Positions 1 through 8,260 of a DNA stretch of 64,000 nt are shown here, one piece after another. The position numbers and the translations under genes were made by a program. The stretch covers positions 496,001-560,000 of the forward strand of contig NZ_JBMSDT010000001.1 of NCBI RefSeq assembly GCF_049445795.1, in the 5' to 3' direction. The notes beneath the pieces were generated by a model. The model was not told where the DNA came from. It worked only from the letters and a program-made list of their open reading frames with translations, and made no database searches. Positions within the stretch are counted from its first letter, which is position 1, and each line of letters starts with the position of its first letter. This DNA comes from Larkinella sp049445795 (lineage in GTDB: Bacteria > Bacteroidota > Bacteroidia > Cytophagales > Spirosomataceae).

Positions 1-2
1 CC

Positions 3-182
3 CGCCAGGCGAGCCAACCGCTGATCCGCCTGGGACTCTGGAGCTTTTTGGCCCTCTTCGCCGGAGCGCTGTTGCTCGAAGACCTGAACGAAACCTTTGA
101 ATATCTGGCCTACGGGGCCTCCGCCGGCTTGATTGTTATGCATTTTCTCAACCTGCGTTCGCACCGGCATACGGCGCATTGA
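3..182 (+). CDS. C-terminal end of an integral membrane protein (partial)
   Basis: An open frame enters from the left edge and ends at TGA 180-182, giving 59 residues. Two hydrophobic stretches (roughly LWSFLALFAGALLL and YGASAGLIVMHFLNL) separated by an acidic loop look like the last two transmembrane helices, followed by a short basic, His-rich tail (LRSHRHTAH). The N-terminus lies outside the window and the visible part carries no family-specific motif, so no function is assigned. It could be a small membrane protein or the end of a large transporter. Codon use matches the neighbouring genes, which supports it being real coding sequence. Confidence 0.55.
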   Translation, partial: RQASQPLIRLGLWSFLALFAGALLLEDLNETFEYLAYGASAGLIVMHFLNLRSHRHTAH

Positions 183-338
183 CAAAAGGACCCAGGCTGC
201 TGGTGGCTCCTTCAACGATCCATTTCCGGTTTGGGAATAAGCCAAAAGCATACCGGTTTTTTAGGCAAATTTTTGCAACAGCGTTGCACATGAATTATCT
301 TTCCGACTGCATCCATCCGTTTCAAAAATCTTTGTTAT

Positions 339-794
339 ATGAAAACGTCCCTGCTGATTGGAGCCTTTGCCTGCTGCCTGACCGCCTGTTCATCGTCCGA
401 AAAAAAAGACCCGTTGCTGGAAGAAGCCGCCCAATACCACAACGAAGCCACGCAAATCCAGGCCGTCGTGGAGCCCAAAATAGAGCAGCTCGATTCGCTC
501 CGGAATGTGCTCGCGAAAAACCCCAAACCGGCCGCAGCCGCAACGGTGGCTACCCTCGACAGCCTGAAAAAAGCGTTTGAGGAATGGGAGGAAAACCTGG
601 TGGAAGTGCCCGGCATGCCGCATGAGCACCACCACGACCACGGCAGTCACGAACACCATCACCATACGGATGCGACGCTGAAAGACCTTCCTGCCGAGCA
701 AATGCGCAACCTGCAAAAAGAAACCCGCGACAACATCCTGCAGCTTCAGGAACGCACCAACGCCCTGCTTCAGCAGACTAAAAATTTACAATAA
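339..794 (+). CDS. His-rich lipoprotein, probable metal binder
   Basis: A 151-residue protein with a signal peptide ending in a lipobox (LTAC, lipidated Cys17), so it should be anchored in the periplasm or outer membrane. After the SSS-EKK linker the chain is mostly charged helix. Residues 95-109 form a striking His cluster (HEHHHDHGSHEHHHH) of the sort that binds Zn, Ni or Cu, followed by a Gln/Leu-rich helix with coiled-coil character. No catalytic domain is visible and no Pfam family is recognised. The gene ends 13 bases before a thioredoxin-reductase-like flavoprotein gene on the same strand, so the two are probably co-transcribed. Metal binding is an inference from composition. Confidence 0.8.
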   Translation: MKTSLLIGAFACCLTACSSSEKKDPLLEEAAQYHNEATQIQAVVEPKIEQLDSLRNVLAKNPKPAAAATVATLDSLKKAFEEWEENLVEVPGMPHEHHHDHGSHEHHHHTDATLKDLPAEQMRNLQKETRDNILQLQERTNALLQQTKNLQ

Positions 795-807
795 CTTACT
801 TTATCCA

Positions 808-1719
808 GTGAATTCATCCACACCTCCTTTTGACGTTATCATCGTCGGCGGCAGTTACGCCGGGCTGAGTGCCGCCCTGCTGCTAGGCCGCGCCCTGTAC
901 CGGGTTCTGGTCCTGGACAATGGGCAACCCGCCAATCGGCAGACGCCCCACTCCCACAGCTTCCTGACCCGCGACGGCGAAACGCCCGCTCAGCTATCGG
1001 CCATCGCCCGCGAACAGGCCCTGGCCTACCCGACCGTGCAGTGGCGGGAAGCCACCGTAATAACTGCAAAGGCCGAAGGCGCTGGTTTTCAGGTCGGCAC
1101 GCAGACAGGCGAAACGTTCAACGCCCGGCGGCTTCTGCTGGCAACCGGTTTGCGGGACATTCTGCCTCCCATTCCCGGTTTTGCCGACTGCTGGGGCATT
1201 TCGGTGCTGCATTGCCCGTATTGCCACGGCTACGAAGTCAGGGGCGAAACGGTGGGCATACTGGCCAATGGCGAGGGCGGTTTTGAGTTTGTGAAACGAA
1301 TTCACCACTGGAACCCGGCCGTGAGCCTGTTTACCAACGGCCCATCCACGCTGACCGAGGAGCAAACGGCCAAACTGCGTCAGCACAGTATTCGCATCAT
1401 CGAAACGCCCATTGCGGCCATTCAACACCAATCCGGCCAGCTTCAGGCTGTGCAACTGGCCGACGACACCACCGTTCCGCTCGTGGCCCTGTACGCCCAT
1501 TCCGAACTCCGGCAGTCCAACGATCTGGCCGAACAACTGGGTTGCAAACTGGATGACCTGGGCTTTGTTGTAGTCGATGCAATGGGGAAAACCACCGTGC
1601 CGGGGGTGTTTGCCGCTGGCGATGCACACACCATGCTGCGGCAGGTCGTCGTAGCCGCCAGCAACGGCCTGAAAGCCGCAGCCATGATCAGCAAGGAGTT
1701 GATCGACGAGGAGTTTTAA
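808..1719 (+). CDS. NAD(P)/FAD-dependent oxidoreductase, thioredoxin reductase-like
   Basis: A 303-residue flavoprotein of the low-molecular-weight thioredoxin reductase fold. The N-terminal FAD-binding GGSYAGLSAALLLGR follows a beta strand, a redox-active pair lies in CPYCHGYE (Cys136, Cys139), the NADPH-domain glycines follow (GILANGEGG), and the C-terminal GVFAAGDAH is the second FAD motif. The CPYCHGYE form differs from the CATC of true TrxB and is typical of the TrxR-like/GliT-type branch, whose partners are often small thiols rather than thioredoxin. The start is a GTG 13 bases after the lipoprotein stop; no in-frame ATG precedes the FAD motif. The gene is followed by a strong bidirectional terminator. 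Substrate unknown. Confidence 0.9.
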   Translation: MNSSTPPFDVIIVGGSYAGLSAALLLGRALYRVLVLDNGQPANRQTPHSHSFLTRDGETPAQLSAIAREQALAYPTVQWREATVITAKAEGAGFQVGTQTGETFNARRLLLATGLRDILPPIPGFADCWGISVLHCPYCHGYEVRGETVGILANGEGGFEFVKRIHHWNPAVSLFTNGPSTLTEEQTAKLRQHSIRIIETPIAAIQHQSGQLQAVQLADDTTVPLVALYAHSELRQSNDLAEQLGCKLDDLGFVVVDAMGKTTVPGVFAAGDAHTMLRQVVVAASNGLKAAAMISKELIDEEF

Positions 1720-1727
1720 TTTCCATC

Positions 1728-1767
1728 AAAAACCGGGTGCCATTTGCAGAAACAGCACCCGGTTTTT
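1728..1767. terminator. Bidirectional rho-independent terminator
   Basis: A perfect 13-bp stem (1728-1740 pairing with 1755-1767, core AACCGGGTGC) with a 14-nt loop and A/T tracts on both sides lies between convergent genes, the flavoprotein on + and GH127 on -. Confidence 0.85.
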
Positions 1768-1780
1768 ACTTTTCCCTTTC

Positions 1781-3751
1781 TCAATCCAGCAGTTTCACCT
1801 GCTTCGCTTTGGTCGGTAGCCATACCTGCATGGGGCTTTTACCCCGGTTGGCCCAGACGTAATACGGAATGGCCGTTATTTTCTTTTTCTCCGTGACCAC
1901 ACTCGCTCCGTCCGCCGACGGCCCCACGACCGGCACTTCGGCCTGAACGGCCACCACCGGCTCCGTGCTGACCTGGTAGGATTCGGTCGAAAACCGGGTT
2001 TGCTCGGGCACCAGCAGGTTCCAGGCCTGGCCGTTGTTGTCAACTCCCTCCACGCAGTAGACCAGCGGGCCACGTTGAATGGCTACCCGGTCGTTGGCGG
2101 CAACCAACTCTTTTTTCGCCACCACCCGCTTTACTTCCATCGGCAGGTTCAGCTCGATCACATCGCCTTTTTGCCAGGTCCGGTCGATGACGACGTAGCC
2201 GTTTTCTTCGCGATAATTGACCGGTATTCCGTTCAGACTGACCGAAACGGCGGTTTTGCTGTCGTCCAGAAACCGGTACAAATCGCCGGGCACCGGCACG
2301 TTGCTGACCCAGCCCGGAATCCGCAAATGCAGGGCGTAAGGCACTTTTTTCGCCGGATTGACCGTCAGCCGAACGCGGCCTTCCCAGGGATAGTTTGTCT
2401 CTAGTTGAACAGGCACCTCGGTTTTGCCGATTTTGAGCTTCGTGTTGCTGCCGATGTACAAATTCACCCAAAGGCCCGCATCGTTTTTTCCGTAAATGTA
2501 ATCGCCAATCGACGCCACCAACCGCGCGATGTTCGACGGGCAGCAGGCCGTGCCGAACCACTCGCTCCGGGCATTGTTGCCACTCGACGCCAGCGGGTTG
2601 CCGTAGAAAAACCGGTCACCACTCAGGCTCAGGCCGTCGAGCGCGCCGTTGTACAGACTCCGTTCGAGCACGTCGATGTATTTGGCTTCGCCGGTCAGCA
2701 GGTTCATCCGCTGATTCCAGAACACCATGCCCACCGACGCGCAGGTTTCGCAATAGGCGGTTTCGTTGGGCAGGTCGTAATCCAGCGTAAAACCCTCGTT
2801 CTTCCCCGACGAGCCGATGCCGCCCGTGATGTACATATTGCGGTACACCACATCTTCCCAGACGGTTTTCATAGCGTTCATGTACCCCGCATCCTGCGTC
2901 GTGGCCGCCACATCGGCGGCTCCGGTGTAGAGGTACATTGCCCGCACGGCATGGCCGGTAATCTCTTTCTGCTGTTTTACGGGTTCGCTGTCCTGGCAAT
3001 AGGCCGGATTTTTCCACTGATCCCAGATGACGCCCTTGCCAAAACCGCGCCCGCGCTGGTCCAGAAACCAGTCAGCCAGCTTCAGGTAGCGGTCGTTATT
3101 AGTCTGGTGATAAAGTTTCATCAGGGCCAGTTCGATCTCCTGGTGCCCGCTGACCCAGGGGCGGTTGGCCTGCCGGAACGTCGCGTCGATGTGGTCGGCA
3201 AACCGGATGGCTACGTCGAGCAGCTTCCGTTTGCCGGTGGTGTTGTAATAGGCCACGGCGGCTTCGATCAGGTGACCGGCGCAGTAATCCTCGTGCTTTT
3301 CCATGTCGGTCCAGCGCTTGTCGAGGCCCGTCAGCGTGTAGTAGGTATTGAGATAACCGTCGGCTTGTTGCGCAGCCGCGATCTTGTCGATCCACTCGTC
3401 GGCTTTCTTTTCCAGTTCGGCATCCGGGCGGTTTTTCAGCGAATAGGCGATGGCTTCCAAGGCTTTGTACACATCGCTGTCGTCGTAGTAAATGCCTTCG
3501 TGTTTCTCGTGCTGCCCGCGCTGCACTTTCTCGAAATTCCGAATCCGGCCCGATTTGTCTTCGGTTTGCACGATGCAGGCCCGCAGCGTGGCCGTGGCAA
3601 CTTTGTCGAGCTTCGGACGCCAGAAATGATCGGTAATATCGACCTGCGAAAAGCGAACCGGCTCAAACCGGCGAACGGGCACCTGGGCCGGAGCGGTCCC
3701 GAGCATTGTTCCGGCAAGCGCAGCCGTCAGAAAAGCAACTCGAAAAAGCAT
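1781..3751 (-). CDS. GH127 beta-L-arabinofuranosidase-like glycoside hydrolase
   Basis: A 656-residue secreted protein: an N-terminal signal peptide (ending near TAPAQ), then the GH127 (DUF1680) alpha/alpha barrel and C-terminal beta domains. Catalytic hallmarks are visible. Glu335-x-Cys337 (YCETC) and Cys403-Cys404 (ACCPSN) correspond to the zinc site and cysteine nucleophile known from the family archetype HypBA1. Length fits the family. The family removes beta-L-arabinofuranose or related residues from plant polysaccharides or glycoproteins; the exact sugar cannot be read here. The gene stands alone with no SusC/SusD pair beside it. A 482-residue frame on the opposite strand is a codon-bias shadow. 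Confidence 0.92.
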   Translation of the reverse strand: MLFRVAFLTAALAGTMLGTAPAQVPVRRFEPVRFSQVDITDHFWRPKLDKVATATLRACIVQTEDKSGRIRNFEKVQRGQHEKHEGIYYDDSDVYKALEAIAYSLKNRPDAELEKKADEWIDKIAAAQQADGYLNTYYTLTGLDKRWTDMEKHEDYCAGHLIEAAVAYYNTTGKRKLLDVAIRFADHIDATFRQANRPWVSGHQEIELALMKLYHQTNNDRYLKLADWFLDQRGRGFGKGVIWDQWKNPAYCQDSEPVKQQKEITGHAVRAMYLYTGAADVAATTQDAGYMNAMKTVWEDVVYRNMYITGGIGSSGKNEGFTLDYDLPNETAYCETCASVGMVFWNQRMNLLTGEAKYIDVLERSLYNGALDGLSLSGDRFFYGNPLASSGNNARSEWFGTACCPSNIARLVASIGDYIYGKNDAGLWVNLYIGSNTKLKIGKTEVPVQLETNYPWEGRVRLTVNPAKKVPYALHLRIPGWVSNVPVPGDLYRFLDDSKTAVSVSLNGIPVNYREENGYVVIDRTWQKGDVIELNLPMEVKRVVAKKELVAANDRVAIQRGPLVYCVEGVDNNGQAWNLLVPEQTRFSTESYQVSTEPVVAVQAEVPVVGPSADGASVVTEKKKITAIPYYVWANRGKSPMQVWLPTKAKQVKLLD

Positions 3752-3913
3752 GGTGTCAAAATGGGTTTAGAAAGAGACCAAAATAACGGGAAATTTACGG
3801 GGTTTGCCAACGTTGGTCAGGCGGTTTTGCAGTCAAAAGCGGTTTTTCGTTAGGGCAACTTACGCTCAAACCGTAACTTGTCCGGAATTTCGATTCCTTT
3901 CAAACAACAACGA

Positions 3914-6900
3914 ATGAACGATTCTTTGCCCCCCTTTTCGCTTTCCGATTCGCCGGATGCGTACCGACTGGCAGGCATCACGCTTTCGACGCTGACCGAA
4001 ACGCACCTGGCCCGGCACGGAGTCGCGTCGTTTTTCCCCAGCCGTAGCGTGCACGACATTCAGCCGCTGGAACTGACCATCGATCAGGGGCTTTTTTCGG
4101 CCGCCACCCGGGACATGATCTTTCCAACGGTGGTGGTTTATCAGACAGCCGACGATCTCTTTTTGACCTGTTCGTGTGCCGCGCCCAAAAACCGCCTGTG
4201 CGAGCACCAGGCCCTGGTGCTTTCGAGCCTGCTCCGACGCCGGGAACTCCGGGCGTTTTTCGATCCGGCCCTGCGGCACGACCTCATCAAACCCGTCGCC
4301 CGCGAGTACGGGCTGGAAAACGAACCGGACCCGGATGCGTTTTTTGATGTTATCTACGAACATAAGTCGCTGACTATAAAACCAAAACGCCCCGAATTGC
4401 TTCGATTTACGGACACGGACCGCGAAACGCTGGTAGCAAACCTGCTGGCCCAACCGCCACGCCCCGAACCGGGCGGCAGCGCCCACGATCCGTTCCGGAA
4501 ATGGCTGCTGGTGTTTACCAAACCGCGTTATTCCGAGCAGTTTTGCCTGGAACTTTGGGAGGCTCCGCTTTCGCAAACCGGCACGTTGAAAAACCCGCTG
4601 ACGCCGGTTTATCCGCTCGACCAGCTCAGCCGCGTCGACCCACTGAAAGAGTTGAAATTCTATTCGGCCCTGGCCCGGTTTCAGCATTCGCACCGGAGCA
4701 AAAAAGAAGACGCGGACCTCGACAGCCTGCGGCTGGTGGTCGACAATCCGGCCGGGCTGGACGTTTTTTACCACGACCCGACGGTTTCGGAAAACCTGAC
4801 GGTGCAGTCCCTCCAGCCGATTCACCTCAAACGTCTACAAGCCCCGCTGCATCTGACGGTTGTGCGCGTCGACTCATTTTACGAACTGACGGGCTGGCTG
4901 ACCATCAACGGTTTCGCCCACGAGTTACACACGCTTTCGCTGAAGTACGATTACTTTCTGGTGCTGAACAACACCTTTTACCTCATCGACGCGCCCGAGC
5001 CGTTGCGGGTGATCCGGTTTTTCAGCGGGCGACCCAACCGGCTGCTGATTCACGCATCGAAGTTTGAGGAATTCCGACTGGCGGTGTTGAGTCCGCTGGA
5101 AAACCGCATTCGGGTGCAATATGCCGACCTGCCCCCGGCCACGCCCGAGCAACTCGCCGAAAATAGTTTTACAGAAGACTATAAGCGGCTGATTTACCTC
5201 GAAGATTCGCAGGATTACGTCAACCTGACGCCGGTGTTGACCTACGGCCGGGTGGAGGTGCCGGTACTGTCCGAAAAGGAAATTTATTCGGTCGACAGCA
5301 AGGGCAAACCGTTCCGGGTCGAACGTGACACCCGGGCCGAAGAACAGTTTCTGCGGGCCATTGTCAGCCAACACCCTGACTTTCAGGAACAGCTTGAAAA
5401 TCCGTATGTTTACCTTCATCAGAAACGGCTGAATTTTTATTTGTTCAAAAAACAGTTGCTGGACGAAAACTGGTTTCTGATGGCCTTCGAAGCCTGGCGC
5501 GAGCAGGGCATTGAGGTGCTGGGGTTCAACGCCTTACAGGGTAACCGGCTGAATGCGCATCCGGCGAAGGTGTCGGTGATGGTCAACAGCGGCCTCGACT
5601 GGTTCGAAACCGATCTGGGCGTGTCGTTCGGCAAAAACCGGGTGTCGCTCAAACACCTGCAACAGGCCGTCAAAAACCGCAGCCGGTTTGTCACGCTCGA
5701 CGATGGCACGATGGGGCTGTTGCCCGCCGAGTGGCTCGACCGGTTTTCGGCTTATTTTCAGGCGGGTGAGATCGTCGACGACCGGATTCACACGCCGAAG
5801 ATCCGGTTTTCGAGCCTGCCGACGCTGTACAACGACAGCCAGCTCAGCACCGAAACCCGGGAGCAACTGACCGCGCTGACCACCCGGTTTGTCCATTTCA
5901 ACGCCATGCCGCCGGTTTCGATTCCGGACACCTTGCGGGCCAGACTGCGGGATTACCAGAAAGCGGGCGTTAACTGGTTGAATTTTCTGGATGAACTCGG
6001 TTTCGGCGGGTGCCTGGCCGACGATATGGGCCTGGGCAAAACCCTCCAGATCATTGCCTTTTTGCTGATTCAGCAAGCGAAAAACCGCCCCGGTGCCACG
6101 CTGATCGTGGTCCCGACTTCACTGCTCTTCAACTGGCAGGCCGAACTGACCAACTTTGCGCCATCGCTTACCGTTCACACCTTTTACGGCGCCAACCGGG
6201 TTTCCAACCGGGTTTCCAGCGGAACCACCAAAAAACCGGATTTCGACCCGTACGACGTGGTGCTGACTTCCTACGGCACGGTGGTTTCGAGTGTCAATTT
6301 CCTGAAAAAATACCAGTTCAATTACGTCATCCTGGACGAATCACAGGCCATCAAGAACCCCGAATCGCAGCGGTACCGGGCCGTCCGGCAATTGCCGTCG
6401 CGCAACAGACTGGTACTGACCGGCACGCCGATTGAAAATCACACCTTCGATCTGTACGGGCAGTTGTCGTTTGCCTGTCCGGGGTTGCTGGGCGATTACC
6501 ACCACTTCAAAGCGCACTACTCCACGCCCATCGACAAGTTTGACGACCGGCAACGTGCCCGCGAACTTCAGCAGAAAATCAGTCCGTTTATTCTGCGCCG
6601 GACAAAGACCCAGGTGGCTCCCGAACTGCCCGAAAAAACCGAGATGCTGCTGTTTTGCGAAATGGGACCGGAACAACGGAAGGTGTACAACGCCTACGAG
6701 CAGGAGTTCCGGCAGTTTCTGCTCACGACGAAGGAGGGCGACATTCCCCGGCTGCGGCTGCACGTCTTGCAGGGCCTGACCAAACTCCGCCAGATTTGCG
6801 ATGCCCCGGTTTTGCTCAACGACGCCGAAGACTACGGCGACGCGTCGGCCAAAATTGACGTATTGATCGAGCAGATCGAAACCAAATCACCCCAGCACAA

Positions 6901-7357
6901 AATCCTGGTATTCTCGCAGTTCGTCTCCATGCTTGAATTGATCCGCAAACGACTGGATGTCAGCCGGATTTCGTACGAATACCTGACCGGCCAGACCACC
7001 GACCGAGCCACCCGGATCAACCGGTTTCAGGCCGACGACGCCGTGCGGGTGTTTCTGATCAGCCTCAAAGCGGGCGGCACGGGCCTCAACCTGACCCGCG
7101 CCGACTACGTCTACCTGGTCGATCCGTGGTGGAATCCGGCGGTCGAGAACCAGGCCATCGACCGGGTGTACCGGATCGGCCAGCAAAAGAACGTGGTGGC
7201 CGTTCGGCTGATTTGCCCCGATACGATTGAAGAGAAAATGCTTCAGTTGCAGGAAACGAAAAAAGAGCGGGCCGATCAGTTGGTCAAAACCGATGCCGCC
7301 CTGCTGAAGACGCTCAACCGAAGCGATTTGCTGAACCTGCTACAAAACCGGAAGTAA
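3914..7357 (+). CDS. SWIM zinc finger SNF2-family DEAD/DEAH helicase
   Basis: A 1147-residue protein from ATG 3914; an upstream in-frame TTG at 3878 is less likely. The N-terminus carries a SWIM zinc finger, CxC..CxH (Cys86 onwards, CSCAAPKNRLCEH). A long middle region of about 500 residues follows. The C-terminal SNF2 ATPase core has motif I DDMGLGKT (Lys709), motif II DESQ (808-811, a variant of DEAH), motif III LTGTPIEN, and a helicase C domain with GGTGLNLTRADYV and a motif VI with QAIDRVYRIGQ. Such proteins move along double-stranded DNA and remodel bound proteins; bacterial members are linked to RNA polymerase recycling or repair, but no specific role is known for this one. No neighbour hints at a restriction or phage-defence role. 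Confidence 0.93.
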   Translation: MNDSLPPFSLSDSPDAYRLAGITLSTLTETHLARHGVASFFPSRSVHDIQPLELTIDQGLFSAATRDMIFPTVVVYQTADDLFLTCSCAAPKNRLCEHQALVLSSLLRRRELRAFFDPALRHDLIKPVAREYGLENEPDPDAFFDVIYEHKSLTIKPKRPELLRFTDTDRETLVANLLAQPPRPEPGGSAHDPFRKWLLVFTKPRYSEQFCLELWEAPLSQTGTLKNPLTPVYPLDQLSRVDPLKELKFYSALARFQHSHRSKKEDADLDSLRLVVDNPAGLDVFYHDPTVSENLTVQSLQPIHLKRLQAPLHLTVVRVDSFYELTGWLTINGFAHELHTLSLKYDYFLVLNNTFYLIDAPEPLRVIRFFSGRPNRLLIHASKFEEFRLAVLSPLENRIRVQYADLPPATPEQLAENSFTEDYKRLIYLEDSQDYVNLTPVLTYGRVEVPVLSEKEIYSVDSKGKPFRVERDTRAEEQFLRAIVSQHPDFQEQLENPYVYLHQKRLNFYLFKKQLLDENWFLMAFEAWREQGIEVLGFNALQGNRLNAHPAKVSVMVNSGLDWFETDLGVSFGKNRVSLKHLQQAVKNRSRFVTLDDGTMGLLPAEWLDRFSAYFQAGEIVDDRIHTPKIRFSSLPTLYNDSQLSTETREQLTALTTRFVHFNAMPPVSIPDTLRARLRDYQKAGVNWLNFLDELGFGGCLADDMGLGKTLQIIAFLLIQQAKNRPGATLIVVPTSLLFNWQAELTNFAPSLTVHTFYGANRVSNRVSSGTTKKPDFDPYDVVLTSYGTVVSSVNFLKKYQFNYVILDESQAIKNPESQRYRAVRQLPSRNRLVLTGTPIENHTFDLYGQLSFACPGLLGDYHHFKAHYSTPIDKFDDRQRARELQQKISPFILRRTKTQVAPELPEKTEMLLFCEMGPEQRKVYNAYEQEFRQFLLTTKEGDIPRLRLHVLQGLTKLRQICDAPVLLNDAEDYGDASAKIDVLIEQIETKSPQHKILVFSQFVSMLELIRKRLDVSRISYEYLTGQTTDRATRINRFQADDAVRVFLISLKAGGTGLNLTRADYVYLVDPWWNPAVENQAIDRVYRIGQQKNVVAVRLICPDTIEEKMLQLQETKKERADQLVKTDAALLKTLNRSDLLNLLQNRK

Positions 7358-7467
7358 ACACCTGAAAGTCTGCTCATTAAACCATCAACCGATCAATAAA
7401 TAGGTTGATAATTGTTGGGTTATTTCCAGCAACTTAGGGCCGGATTCTTCTAATCTCCTCTGTGACC

Positions 7468-8214
7468 ATGCTCACCTTTAACCGAAAAAAATTCTTCGAT
7501 GCCTACCGCACCCGGTTTGGCAAACTGACGCAGCCGCTAGTCGATGCGCTCGATTTTCTGATTGACCAGATTGAACAGGACGAACGGTTTTCGGCAACCG
7601 AAAAAGACCGGCGGCAACTGGCCTACTGCCTGGCGACCTTCAAGTGGGAAACCGCCCACACAATGGAGCCCATTGACGAATTCGGGACGACGGAACGGTT
7701 TAACCGACTTTACGGCCCCGAAACCAAAGTGGGTAAAATGCTGGGCAATACCCAGCCCGGCGACGGCGCGCGGTTCAAAGGCCGAGGCTATGTACAGTTG
7801 ACGGGCCGCAGCAATTACCGGCGCGCCGGAGCCTTTACGAACGTCGACCTGATCGAAAATCCCGACCTGGCAAAACGACCGGAACTGGCCTACCGGATCG
7901 CGGTTCAGGGCATGAAAGAAGGCTGGTTTACGGGCAAAAAGCTCGACCAGTTTATCAAAAAGAATCAACCCCCTGAATACGAGAAAGCCCGCGCCATCAT
8001 CAACGGCACCGACAAAGCACAGACCATTGCCGACATGGCCCGCCGGTTCGATGAGGTGCTGTTGTCGGCCCTGACGCTTCCGGTGGCTCTGGCGCGCAGT
8101 AACCGGGCAGGCGTTGCCCGTCCAAAAACAGCGGCTTCTACGCGAGCCCAAAAACCGGCTCGTACGGCCCGAATAACGGCGAAACGCAAGGAGAAATCAG
8201 AAACGGAAGCCTGA
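7468..8214 (+). CDS. GH19-like chitinase/lysozyme with basic C-terminal tail
   Basis: A 248-residue protein from ATG 7468 (a GTG two codons earlier is possible). The core resembles GH19 chitinase/phage endolysin domains: FKWETAHTMEP holds the likely acid Glu61 and a second acidic cluster, and FKGRGYVQLTGRSNYRR is the family's substrate-cleft signature. There is no signal peptide, so export is not obvious. The last 40 or so residues are very rich in Lys/Arg/Ala (ARTARITAKRKEK), unlike the core, and could bind DNA, RNA or wall polymers. No phage genes (holin, tail, capsid) surround it, so it is probably a resident peptidoglycan- or chitin-acting enzyme. Function is inferred from family only. 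Confidence 0.8.
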   Translation: MLTFNRKKFFDAYRTRFGKLTQPLVDALDFLIDQIEQDERFSATEKDRRQLAYCLATFKWETAHTMEPIDEFGTTERFNRLYGPETKVGKMLGNTQPGDGARFKGRGYVQLTGRSNYRRAGAFTNVDLIENPDLAKRPELAYRIAVQGMKEGWFTGKKLDQFIKKNQPPEYEKARAIINGTDKAQTIADMARRFDEVLLSALTLPVALARSNRAGVARPKTAASTRAQKPARTARITAKRKEKSETEA

Positions 8215-8260
8215 TTTTTGGGGTAGTCTTGTTAAGTTTGGGGCCAAAATTGGATTCCTG

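Noticed and set aside
2405..3853. 482-codon open frame on the + strand opposite GH127
   Set aside because: Shadow of the GC-biased GH127 gene; no recognisable domain, and the minus-strand protein has catalytic residues in register.
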